Positions 54,601 to 64,000 of a stretch of 64,000 bases of DNA are shown here, one piece after another. Below the pieces are notes generated by a model. That model was not told where the DNA came from, did no database searches, and was given only the letters and a program-made list of their open reading frames with translations. Each line of letters begins with the position of its first letter. Within the stretch, counting starts at the first letter, position 1. The stretch comes from Chaetorhynchus papuensis (Eukaryota; Chordata; Aves; Passeriformes; Rhipiduridae). The translations under genes were made by a program, and so were the position numbers. Location of the stretch: assembly GCA_013396525.1 (NCBI GenBank), contig VWYX01000214.1, forward strand, positions 186,001 through 250,000, in the 5' to 3' direction.

Positions 54601-56647
54601 GGCACAGCATTTTTTTTTTTCCCAGATGGCCTAGTGGGAAGCAGCCCTCAGAATGAGTGGGTAATTCATTACCAGCCCGCAGCAATAAATGCTGCACAGC
54701 GTATGCGCTCCCGACGCGGGGCTGATGGGTCTGGCAGTGAGCAGCGCACTCCTGGGGAGTTTCCTTTGCATTAAGTGCTTTTGACACTAATGTTGGTGCC
54801 TAAGCAAACACATTAGGATGACTAAAACACCCGGGCTGCTAGGAATCACAGAGCACATGCTGGAAATGCATTGGCAGACCAGGAGCGAGAGGAAAGCAAT
54901 GTGCTTTTGTTTTTAAGGCTGGCCTTTGCACGGGTGTGTTGGGTTCTGTGAGGTGCCTCTGGGTGAGACAGCGACACTTCCTCACAACACTCCTTTGCTA
55001 TTTATGAAGCAGACCTAAATATTCTGCATTAAAAAGTCACGTATGCGGATTATGCTCACGTGAAGAGTAATTGGATTTGATTGTGCTCTTTGCAGACACA
55101 GGAAGGAAACGCACAGCCCGCACTCAGTAGAATTAGTGTTGTAAGGATGGCTGAAAGGAGAAGAAATTCAGCTTCATTGCCCCTATTTCCCAGTGCTGCC
55201 ACACAGCACTAAAGGTTTTGTTGCTCAGATCTGCAGCCCAGATATTCCCATTTGGAAGAGCCTGAGATTCCGGGGATTATAAAGGGTGCGTGGGAGTTCT
55301 AGGCAGATCTCCATGCTGAAGATGAAAAAGACTCTCACAGAAATACTTAATGGCCTTTGAAACAAGAATAAAGCATGCAGGATATTTTTAGCAGCCCGCC
55401 TGCATTTGCCAACACCTGCATCTGCTGATGGCAGAGGCTCCCCACGGTCGACACTCAGCACCTCTCGTTGCCGCTCCGCTCCAGAGAGCGATACAAGAAA
55501 AGTGGGAAACAACATGCTTGGCTGGAACAGGGAGCCTACCCCTACAAAAGGAGCCCTGAAAAATCATCTCTGAAACACGTCAGGGATGATGGTTCCCCTT
55601 CTGCCAACACGTTTGTGCTTTGAAGATGCCACCCTGGAGCACCGAAGGTTGCATGGTGGAAATGTCCCTTAAGGCATGAGAAAGACCACGGTGGGACTTG
55701 TCCATCAAGACTTCACAAGCTCCCTCCTTTGCCCACCTCTTCTCTTGATTAAGGACACAGCATCTCCAACCAGATCCTCTGTTCTGGACTTCTTTCTGGA
55801 AAGCCAAATGGTGGCTGTTGCCCCAAGACAGCAGCACTACCCAGCTATGGAAATGCTGAAGCGATGCGAGTTAAAATTTCTTTGGAACTCGCACTTCAAA
55901 GCATCATAAAAATACAGAGTGGTTCAGTGTTTTGCATGTTTGCCTACCACTCCAAAGAACGGTTAGGAGCAGGTTGATAGTGGGGCTTTGTAATTATCCT
56001 GTGTGTCTTTCCTCTCACCTCATCTGCCATTAGTTCCCTTAGAAACAGGCACACACGCTGGAGTGAAGCATTTTCCCATGAAAAACTACCAGCACCAGAT
56101 TGTGTATGTTCTTAGGAAATTACTTGTTTTTACTTGTTTGGGTTTTTTTTTTTTGACATTAAAAATTTGTAGTGTCTGAATTTTCCAGCAAGAGAAACTT
56201 AATCTTATTGTATAAGAATTCTCTCAAGCCAGTAATAACATTTCTGAAGGAACCAGTCATGGAAAACACGTTTCTCAGAACTGTTCTCAGGATGAGAAAT
56301 TTCCTAGGCAAATCTAAAACTAAAAAAAAAAAAAAAAAAAAAAAACCAAACAAAAAAACAAACCAAAAAACCAAAAAGAAAAATAAAAATTTGAAGCCAA
56401 GGGGTTTGGGATAGAGGGATGGCTGGAACTGCTGTTTAAGAGTGAAAAATAGGAATTTAATAAGTTTCTGCTCCTAGTAAGAAGATTTTCCTGCTTCACC
56501 AGGATGGCCAACCTTTGTGGGTTAGATTACAAAGGGCCATCTCACGTGGGAATAAAACTATCAATTTATAGGAGCTGGGTCATGCAAATCCACGCACCAC
56601 TATTCATCAGCTTTTGAGCTCGATGAGAAGGTCCAAGATCATTTTCC
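54601..56647. other. Intergenic region, nothing recognised except an A-rich tract
   Basis: Unique sequence between two CR1 fragments, with the poly-A tract at 56323-56392. No gene is supported. Confidence 0.65.
56323..56392. repeat. Poly-A and A/C-rich tract
   Basis: About 22 A are followed by CCAAAC/CAAAAAAC words. It may be an old retrocopy tail, but I see no recognisable retrocopied gene upstream. Confidence 0.85.
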
Positions 56648-56810
56648 TGGCTGCCCAGAGAAGCTGTTGGTGCACAGCCCCTGGAATTGTTCAAAGTCAG
56701 GCTGGGTGGGGCTCAGAGCAACCTGGTCTAAGGGAAGATGTCCCTGCCCATGGCAGGGGGTTGGAACTGGAGGATCCCCTCCAACCCAGCCCACTGTGGG
56801 ATTTTATGGC
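56648..56810 (+). mobile_element. Diverged CR1 LINE 3' fragment (plus orientation)
   Basis: It contains GGCTGCCCAGAGAAGCTGTT, GGAATTGTTCAAAGTCAGGC, GATGTCCCTGCCCATGGCAG and CCCCTCCAACCCAGCCCACT, ending near GGGATTTTATGG. The order matches a CR1 3' end in sense orientation, with substantial divergence. Confidence 0.8.
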
Positions 56811-59800
56811 ATCCAGCCCACACACAGGGTGGCTGTGCCCTGCTGTGGGGGGCACTGGCACAACTCCTGTCCCCAGGACCTCCCCTTGCTTACCAAGCGT
56901 AGCTGCAGGGACGAGCTCTTCACCCAGAGCCCCACATGGAAAAAGCATTTTGCTGACAAAGTCATATCTCTCAACTCTCCTGTTAGAAGGGGAGACATGA
57001 GTTTTGTCTCTGCTAAGGCTTGTGTGCGCAGTAAAAGCCCTTCTAACAACAGGCACCAAGGAAACGAGCTGGCTACATCCCAACTAAACCATGCAAGATC
57101 CAATCTACCACCTCTCAGCCTGCTGGATTTTTGCCTGCTTGAGCTGAGGCCATTCAGCTGGAGCAGGGTCTGTGACCAGGGCTCGGGGAAGAAAGGAGTC
57201 ACATCACCCTCGAGCCCTCCTTTGGGTTTGCCTTTGCTTCTGCCATTGTGCTGTGCTTTGTCTTCACTGGACATCCCTTCTCTCCATCAGGGCATCCTCA
57301 CTCTGCACTCTGATGATCCAGAGAAAGTTTGGCTAAGCAGGGAAGAGAAAAATAAAAAAAAAATATTTCATACCTACCTAGGACTGTAAAGAGCAGCATC
57401 AGCTTGATAAATACTGTTCACTAGTAGCAGTAATGATTTATTGATTTTTTCAGGAAACAGATTAATTTAGAGCCAATCTGACATAGAACTTTCTTTTCCC
57501 CTGTATTTATAGCTGCTGCTCAAAGTCTTTCGCTGTGATCTGTGGGCATGTTGCAGGGCTGAGCACTGCAATAAGCATGGCTGTCCTGGATTATTCACTG
57601 ACCAAGGAGGATCTTTGTAACAGGAGGCCAAGGGCAATCCCAATCCCATTCTGAAAAGCCACATTTCATTCAGGCATCCTTTGAGGAGCAGAGTGTCTCC
57701 ATCATCTGAAGCTATTGCCTTAATCTAAATTGTTGGTTCAATTGCTTTCCATGAATTTAGTACTTAAAGGGATTAGGGCAAAAAAAGCTTTGATTTTCCT
57801 TCTGACCTTTTAACATCATCAAATGGAAGTTGGGACATCAGTAAAAGGATTTTAAGTCAATAATTGTTTTGTAGTGACGGTATGTTTGTAAGCCAAACAC
57901 TATCCCTGCCCTAATCCTTGCTCCCTGTGTGGAGCAGAATCATCTGCTGTAGTCTTCTGGGTTTGGCTTCACAGCAGCCTTGCCAACAGGACAGAACTTG
58001 CAAACAAGACAAGAGAGCAGTGATCCAAAAAAAAATTGCAGAGACTCGGCTGCTCTGCTGGAGCCCCAGCAAGTTCTCTAAATGGGCTGTTGCTGAAATC
58101 CTGACCTTGTTTGCTCTTGGGCTGCCCGAGCTGCTGCCTACCCTGTAGCCAAGATTAATTAATTCTCATATTGATGTGTCGAGCAACTGCCATGAAGCCA
58201 TAAAACAGGCAGAAAGCTGTCGGCATCCTGTAAAACTTGAGGAGGAGACAGGGAATCAACACGTAGGGATTTACGGAGCAGCGTGCCAAGCTAGCACAGC
58301 TTTAATCTCAGGTTGTGTTGCCTGAAAAGAGGCAGCTCAGGTACCTCATTCTGTGCTGTTACCTTGGGCAAGAGTAAATGGATTCACACAGACAGAAAGC
58401 AGGCACAAGTGAAAGGACAGTAGCTGAGGAAACCAGATCCTTGTTCCTTTGATGTCTCTTCTCTTACACCAGGTAAGAAGCTGGACAGAGAAGGCTGCCT
58501 TTGGCAGACAGGTTTAGTTACAGTGATGGGCTGGAGGTTTAGGTTTCCTCCCTGGCCCTGTGTTGGCTTCCAGTCCTGTCACTTCATACAGTAGCAGCAA
58601 CGTTGCTGGAGTCAGAACAACTATTTTGGAGTGGTGTGGTTCTCATGGAGGAGATAGAGGGGAAAGCAGAGCAGCTGTGCAAGAAACAGCAAGGCTGGGA
58701 GGAGCTCCTGTGGCAGGAGCCTCTCATCCCCATCCCCTCATAGAAGAACCTCCATGGGGGTTGTGCAGCACTTGGCTGTGCTGGGGTCGGGGTAGGTGGC
58801 TCGAGCCACAGTGAGGTTGTGACAAGGACCCCCAGGCTGCCCACAAGGCCAACTCCAATTCCTTCTTTCTGCTTCTGGAGGTCTGTTCTCTGCCTGCTTG
58901 GGAGGCAACCAGCTCTTGCGACATCTCTGCACTTCCCAGCACAATGAGCCCCTGTCAGGAGCCTTCACTCACTCGCTCCAGTACCAAAGCACAGGGAAAC
59001 CACAGACAAGAACCGTGCTGTTGCAACACCATTGTGCTGTCACAAGTCATCTCGGCTAAAAATAAACTGCCGCTAAACAACCTCCCGACTGGCTTTCACC
59101 AAATGCCGTAAGGAGCACTAACTCAGGGCACAAATAGCTTCAAAAACTCTGAGGAGTTTCATTTTAAGCCTCTCTTCTGAGGGTAAGTCCCCCCAAGCCC
59201 TCTCCTGATTCTCCATCCCAATCAAGTACCCTGGAGCACCTGTGGTTTCTCCACAAGCTCTCCAACGTGAAGATTTTTTTCCCTGCTCTCCTCACGTCAG
59301 GGTTCTCATGGAGCCCGAGGAGGGTGAATCCCCACGTGGGGACAGGAACAACCCTCGCCTTTGCTTTAAGCCGAGTTGGAGTGCCCTGTGAGCTCTGGTT
59401 CTTAGCTCACCCGTTCGCGTTTTGTGGAGATATGCAAGTTTTGCACAGCTTTGCAGGGAGCGGGGAGCCAGCCTTGCGGAAAGCCGCCCGCCCGCCCGCG
59501 GACAAAAGCCGGCAACAAAGCCCAGCGAGCGGCTTTGTCTGAGCCGGGACTGCTCCGTCTCCGGCTTCTGCTGGGGCTGGCAGTGGTGGAAAGCCAGGGC
59601 AGTTTCCTCAGCTGATCTTGCTTTAGTCTCAGCAGGTTATCTGAAGTTCAGCTCTGCCCCCCGCCCCTGTGTGAGCGTGTTGTGTGACACCTGCCCCGAA
59701 TCGCAGCCGCACATCGTCCTGTTGCTTGAAAAGCTGTGCTAGGCAGGCTCCTGTCAGCTCCTCACCTTTTAAAACGAGCTGGAGAGAGTGAAATTGTCCC

Positions 59801-61288
59801 ATGGTGCTCCTGAGGACACTTTTGCCAAGCGGCTCTGTGTACATCAGATCCAGTCCCACTGCAGCAGCTGTTTTCTGCTGACCAAGACAGCAGCTCTCAG
59901 CTTCAGAGTGTGTCTCACACAAGATTTTCCTTCCCTGTCTCACACACTTTCTTTCCAGTATTTTCCAGCTTGGTGAGAAAGTTGAAAACCCTGAAAACAC
60001 AAAGCTAGATCTTTTTCCTCCCTCTCTCCCAAATGCAGAGGTGGGCTACAGCCCCACAAGACCCAGCAGCCTCTCCCACAGGGCTCAGTGGGAAGCCTTC
60101 GGTACCTCCTCAGTGCTGCCATCCTACAGACCTGCATAAGACACCAGGATGTGGCCTGGAAAGTTTTGGGATTTCACCAATCTAAAATTGGTGAGGGGGA
60201 CAGCACAGCCCCTGCACCAACCCCAGCTCCAGCACACCCCATGAACCCCATCAACGGCAGGAGAGACCCCACTACCTCTCACCCTGCCTGCTTTGCTTCA
60301 AAACAGCCACACACTTAACCCACGGTGTCACCAAACCATGCCCAGGAGGAAATTCCCCACCTTTTATCCTCCTGCTTTGCCTTTTGGCCTTTTAAGAGGA
60401 CTTGGACTAAGTAAGGGGACAGGACACACACAGGAGGGCACGTCAGGCTGCCTTCCCTCACTGCCCAGCCACAGGCAGTCCTGCTCCATGGAGAGGTGAC
60501 GTTCAGTCCTCCCCTGGGCCGGGTGGTGGGTGTCCTGTCCTCAAAGCTGGCTGCAGAATTATGGCCTGGCTTGTGCTGATAGGCCATGTAGAGAGCTGGG
60601 AAAGAAAATGCCCCTGGTTAACAGCACAGAGCAGCAGTGGGACATGCAGGGGTGGGAGATGCACTGGTGGGAGATGCCCGGGGTTCAGCACAGGCACCCA
60701 GGAAGACTTACACAATGTGCCCAGTTTCAAACAGGACCAAGTCATGGGAAGGCTTTGATTCAGAGATACAAAACTACTTCCAAGTTAGAGCAAACCCATC
60801 TTCAATGCTCCTTCATCCAAGGGTTAAATTTTTAGCCTGGCTCAGCAGGACACCTCACTGGGACACTGCTGAGTGAGGGCAGAGTGTTTTCTAGTGCACA
60901 GATCTCTGATGCAGGGCTTTGGGGCTGCCAGTGGGATCTTTTGCTGCTTTGCCAAAAGACTTCATCATCAGAGCCTCTCTCAGGGCTGTTTAGCAGGGAG
61001 TAGCACCGTGCTGAGGAGTGTGGGGTGCCAGAATGGGGCCAGACCACATCCAACCACTGTTTCAACCCAAATCCCAGCTGGAGCAGGCACAGGCATGAGC
61101 TGAGCCCACGTTAAACAAACGAAATGAAGTTCTGACTGGGGCCTGGTGAGTGGCAAGCACAGGATGCACTCCAGCTCCTTGTAACAAACCATTTCATCTT
61201 CAATCCCATGGAAAGGCTTGTGCTCACAGAAATTGCTGAAAAGCCCTAGGCACAGAAATCTCTGGGCAGATCCATGTGATCAGCATGG
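56811..61288. other. Intergenic region, no coding gene recognised
   Basis: 4.5 kb. The 240-aa plus-strand open frame here begins inside the CR1 fragment and is overlapped by a 156-aa frame on the minus strand, so it is not counted as a gene. A CG-rich patch lies at about 59.4-59.7 kb. Confidence 0.65.
59410..59720. promoter_or_regulatory. Small CG-rich patch with inverted repeat
   Basis: It contains CCGCCCGCCCGCCCGCGG (about 59484-59501), followed by GACAAAAGCCG (59501-59511) that pairs with CGGCTTTGTC (59530-59539) with one bulged A. The CpG density is locally high. It may be a promoter or enhancer; no exon is identifiable. Confidence 0.4.
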
Positions 61289-61535
61289 AATCATAGAATG
61301 GGTTGGGTTGGAAGAGACTTTAAAGATCATCTTGTTCCAGCCCTGCTGCCATGGGCAGGGACACCTCCCACTATCCCAGGTTGCTCCAAGACCCATCCAA
61401 GCTGGCCTGGAACACTGCCAGGGATGGGGCAGCCTCAGCTTCTCTGGGCAGCCTGTTCCAGGGCTTCACCACCCTCTCAGGAAAGAATTTCTTCCTAATA
61501 TTCAATCTAAACCTACTATTTGTCAGCCTAAGGCT
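61289..61535 (-). mobile_element. CR1 LINE 3' fragment
   Basis: It starts AATCATAGAATGGGTTGGGT, then GCAGGGACACCTCCCAC, CTGGCCTGGAACACTGCC and GATGGGGCAGCCTCAGCTTC. It ends near CAATCTAAACCTACTATTTG. The overlapping short open frames on both strands are explained by this element. Confidence 0.92.
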
Positions 61536-62761
61536 TGGGTTTCTGTACTTTTTCAATCAGCCTGATTTTCCCTGTTCCTGCACGAATGCTTAACGCTCCT
61601 CTGAAATGGCCTTTTAAATTTTTCCATTTTGAATAAAATCCGGAGGGTAAAAGAATAAAAATGATTTTAAAAAAAAAAAAAAGCTGCATATAGCCAAAAC
61701 AGACAAAATTGCCTGTATAGAGGATTTGTGCTGAATCACTCTTATAGTTGGCTCTTCCTTATGTCAATACCCCCTGTGCTTTTAAGGCTGCATTAAAAAT
61801 ATAAAAAAGGACCCAGACAAGGACAAGGACAGTTCCGGCCAAACTTTGGTACTGTTGAATTGGTCAAATATACAAAGCAGCTGCTTTAAAGTCCAGAATC
61901 AATATTTTCACATCAGGGCGCTTGCACAAAACACAAACCAGAGAAATTGGGGAGGTTTTGACAGGATTTTCTTTGGAAAGTCCTAGCTGGGCTGAGGTGG
62001 CCTGGGAGGCTGGGCTGGCAAGGAGTCAAGGCTGCAGGAAGCCTTTATAGGACCTTTGTGCAGGGAAAGATCCAAGTCTTTTATGGCTTTGCAGCTGTAT
62101 GGGTCGAAGTGGAATTTGCTGGGCTACAACTATTTTCCACTGGATCTACTGGGAGCTGTAGCTGCTATTCCACAGGATAAATTTGGTTATGTGGTGACGT
62201 GAATTTCCTCACACGAAGAAAAACATTTCCCTGCCTGGTTTATGTGTCCTGAAATATACCAAGAAGGGGAAAGCCATGCCAGATGGTGCAGAGCAGATAG
62301 GAACCCCACAGTTTGCACCCCACATTATCCTCCTGGCTGAATAAATGGTGCTGCAGGGATGGTAAGTTGGGATGCTGCTGCTTGGAGAGTAAATTACTGC
62401 TTTGCGAGTGAAAGCAGCAAGGTCTGTTCATCAGATATAACTTGTTTCTATCAGGATGGAAAAGCTCAAGCCAAGGTGCTTCTCTGCACAAAAGCAAAAT
62501 TTGTGAAGCAATTCATGCCAGGGAGTCATTAGTTTTCTGATCAAAGCGTGTTTAAGATTACCAGAGGATCTCTCCATATACAACATGTATATGCACATGA
62601 ACACCGTGTCTCAACTGCTGCGTAGCTCCAGGAGATGGGAAGGTGGGGCAGCAGTAAAAAAGCTGGATTCATCCAGACAGCACACAGACAGCTGGCTTCT
62701 GAGGAGGAAAGAAAGAAAAGAAAGAAAGGTGGTTAGAAGAAAGCGATTAAAACAAAATGCT
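61536..62761. other. Intergenic region, nothing recognised
   Basis: Unique sequence with a poly-A run near 61668-61683 and a GAAA repeat at its right end. No gene is supported. Confidence 0.65.
62703..62730. repeat. (GAAA)n simple repeat
   Basis: Interrupted GAAAGAAAG units just 5' of the plus-strand CR1 fragment. Confidence 0.9.
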
Positions 62762-62944
62762 TAGGGTGCTGAGGCACTGGCACAGGTTCCCCACAGAAGC
62801 TGTGGATGCCTCATCCCTGGAAGTGTTCAAGGCCAGGCTGGATGGGGGTTTGAGTAACCTGAGGTGTCCCTGCCCAGGGAAGGGGGTTGAAATGAGATTG
62901 TCTCTACGGTCCCTTCCAACCCAAACCAATCTGTGATTCTCTGA
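62762..62944 (+). mobile_element. CR1 LINE 3' fragment (plus orientation)
   Basis: It reads in CR1 sense: GCTGAGGCACTGGCACAGG, CCTGGAAGTGTTCAAGGCC, then CCCTTCCAACCCAAACC and a degenerate TGTGATTCTCTGA tail. It is about 180 bp, in the opposite orientation to most other copies in the window. Confidence 0.9.
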
Positions 62945-64000
62945 AAACTCTAAGTCAAACCAGTGTCAAAAAAAGAAAGCCCTGAGATGTGAGAGGGATG
63001 CTCCGTGCTGCAGTGCTGGGCTGGGTTTGTCTTTCCTTGTTAGACATTTTCTCTTAGTTGTTGAAATTACAAATTGAGAGAAGCCTTTGAAAATGAAACT
63101 GGAGTGAACTCCAAGAGCAAAGCTCACTTGACTGTGGCTTTCCAGGGTTTGCTTTTGCCGGGACACGTAGGGCCAGGCTCTCCAGCTGCTTCAGTCACCC
63201 TTGCCAGGGAGGGAAGACACCACTGAAACAGGGACAGAACAAATCCCTGCAGGCCACTGCTGACCACCACGAACCACTGCTGGAAATCACCGTGCCATGA
63301 AGGTGATCCAGTGGCTCAGGCTCCCTGATGGTCTGTAGGGTATCCAACACTGTGGTGTGGAGCAGGGGGGAGGAGTTGTGACCCTTCATCAGATCTGGAC
63401 CCCAAAGGCAGTTTTAGGATGCTGCAGGGGTGCGACCCCAGCTCTGGAAACATCTGCTCCACACCTTGGCATCTCAGGGCAATGGCTTCCTGTGCAGTAT
63501 GGCCTGGTTTAGGGCCACATCCAAAATTTGGGCATGCTCCAGCTGGGCTGGCCTGGGAACCCAAGGAGGGCAGCCATGAATCGTGCTCCTGAAGTCCCCA
63601 TCCCTCCTGATCCGCAGAGGGGAGGAAAATGAGGCACCAGGCACGCCCAAATGCATGGTGTTAAAGCTCATTTCAGGATGGGGTGAGCCTCTGGGATACT
63701 CTCACCTCACAGCCCAAGCCCCAGAGCACACTGGGGAGCATCCAGGATGCTGGGAGGGCCAAAATGTCCCAGGAGAGATTTAACTGGGGGGGGCAGGTTC
63801 CAGAAATGTGCTGGGTGCTGCAGCTAAATCCCCCATGGTCAGTGAAGCAGAGCCCTTAGTAAGCCCTGATGCATGCCTGGGAAGGCAGTGGGGATGCTGA
63901 GGGAAAGGCAGCGGGGATGCTGAGCCTGTCTGGCTCACAGGGCCGGGATGGAAACCCTGGCAGCTTGGAAACAGAGCTTGGAAGTGCCCAGTGAGCCAGA
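62945..64000. other. Intergenic region, nothing recognised
   Basis: Moderately GC-rich sequence up to the window edge. Short opposing open frames only; no PRKCH 3' exon motif was seen. Confidence 0.6.

Noticed and set aside
54295..54774. 159-codon plus-strand open frame
   Set aside because: Most of it is the reverse complement of a CR1 3' end, extended by chance into the flank.
56667..57389. 240-codon plus-strand open frame
   Set aside because: It starts inside a CR1 fragment, shows no recognisable domain, has a low-complexity Lys-rich end and is overlapped by a 156-codon frame on the opposite strand, as expected from stop-poor GC-rich sequence.

Overview
The window is a vertebrate nuclear locus, most probably from a songbird (Passeriformes). 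Three things point there. Chicken-repeat-1 (CR1) LINE 3' ends are scattered through it, and these are typical of birds. Intron 1 carries a solo retroviral LTR of a type I recognise from passerine genomes. The one protein-coding gene I can identify reconstructs to 811 codons, which from memory is the length of chicken HIF1A. There is no operon-like organisation, CRISPR array, tRNA or rRNA that I can support.

The left half (about 1.4-32.8 kb) is one complete gene on the minus strand: HIF1A, hypoxia-inducible factor 1 alpha. I traced 15 coding exons at base level. All 14 introns are GT-AG, every exon junction keeps frame, and the total is 2436 nt including the stop. The start codon (32398-32400) has a near-perfect Kozak context. 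The protein runs bHLH, PAS-A, PAS-B, N-terminal and C-terminal oxygen-dependent degradation segments, NLS and C-terminal transactivation domain. The oxygen-sensing residues are present: Pro402, Pro562 and Asn788 by this protein's numbering. A 3' UTR of about 1.2 kb ends near an AATAAA at 1394-1399. The promoter and exon 1 lie in a strong CpG island (about 31.93-32.82 kb), which is interrupted by a 170-base assembly gap just inside intron 1. Intron 1 is 14.7 kb; intron 3 is only 101 bp.

The far left end (1-1370), downstream of HIF1A, holds an unidentified exon-like open stretch on the minus strand (1035-1215).

The right half (about 33-64 kb) is HIF1A's 5' intergenic flank. I recognise no coding exon there. 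It carries five of the eight CR1 fragments, one partial or solo LTR with its own TATA box and polyadenylation signal (about 41.56-41.81 kb), simple repeats, and three CG-rich patches (about 35.9, 50.1-51.0 and 59.4-59.7 kb) that could be enhancers or non-coding RNA promoters. The patch at 35.9 kb has a canonical CNC-sMaf/AP-1 site. In mammals PRKCH lies on this side of HIF1A, but no PRKCH exon is visible here, so it probably lies beyond 64 kb.

I found no clear novel biological system. The best second-look items are promoter architecture (an 18-bp palindrome, a G-quadruplex repeat, an E-box/HRE), a weak exon 14 donor that could yield HIF1A lacking its C-terminal activation domain, and the orphan exon-like segment.
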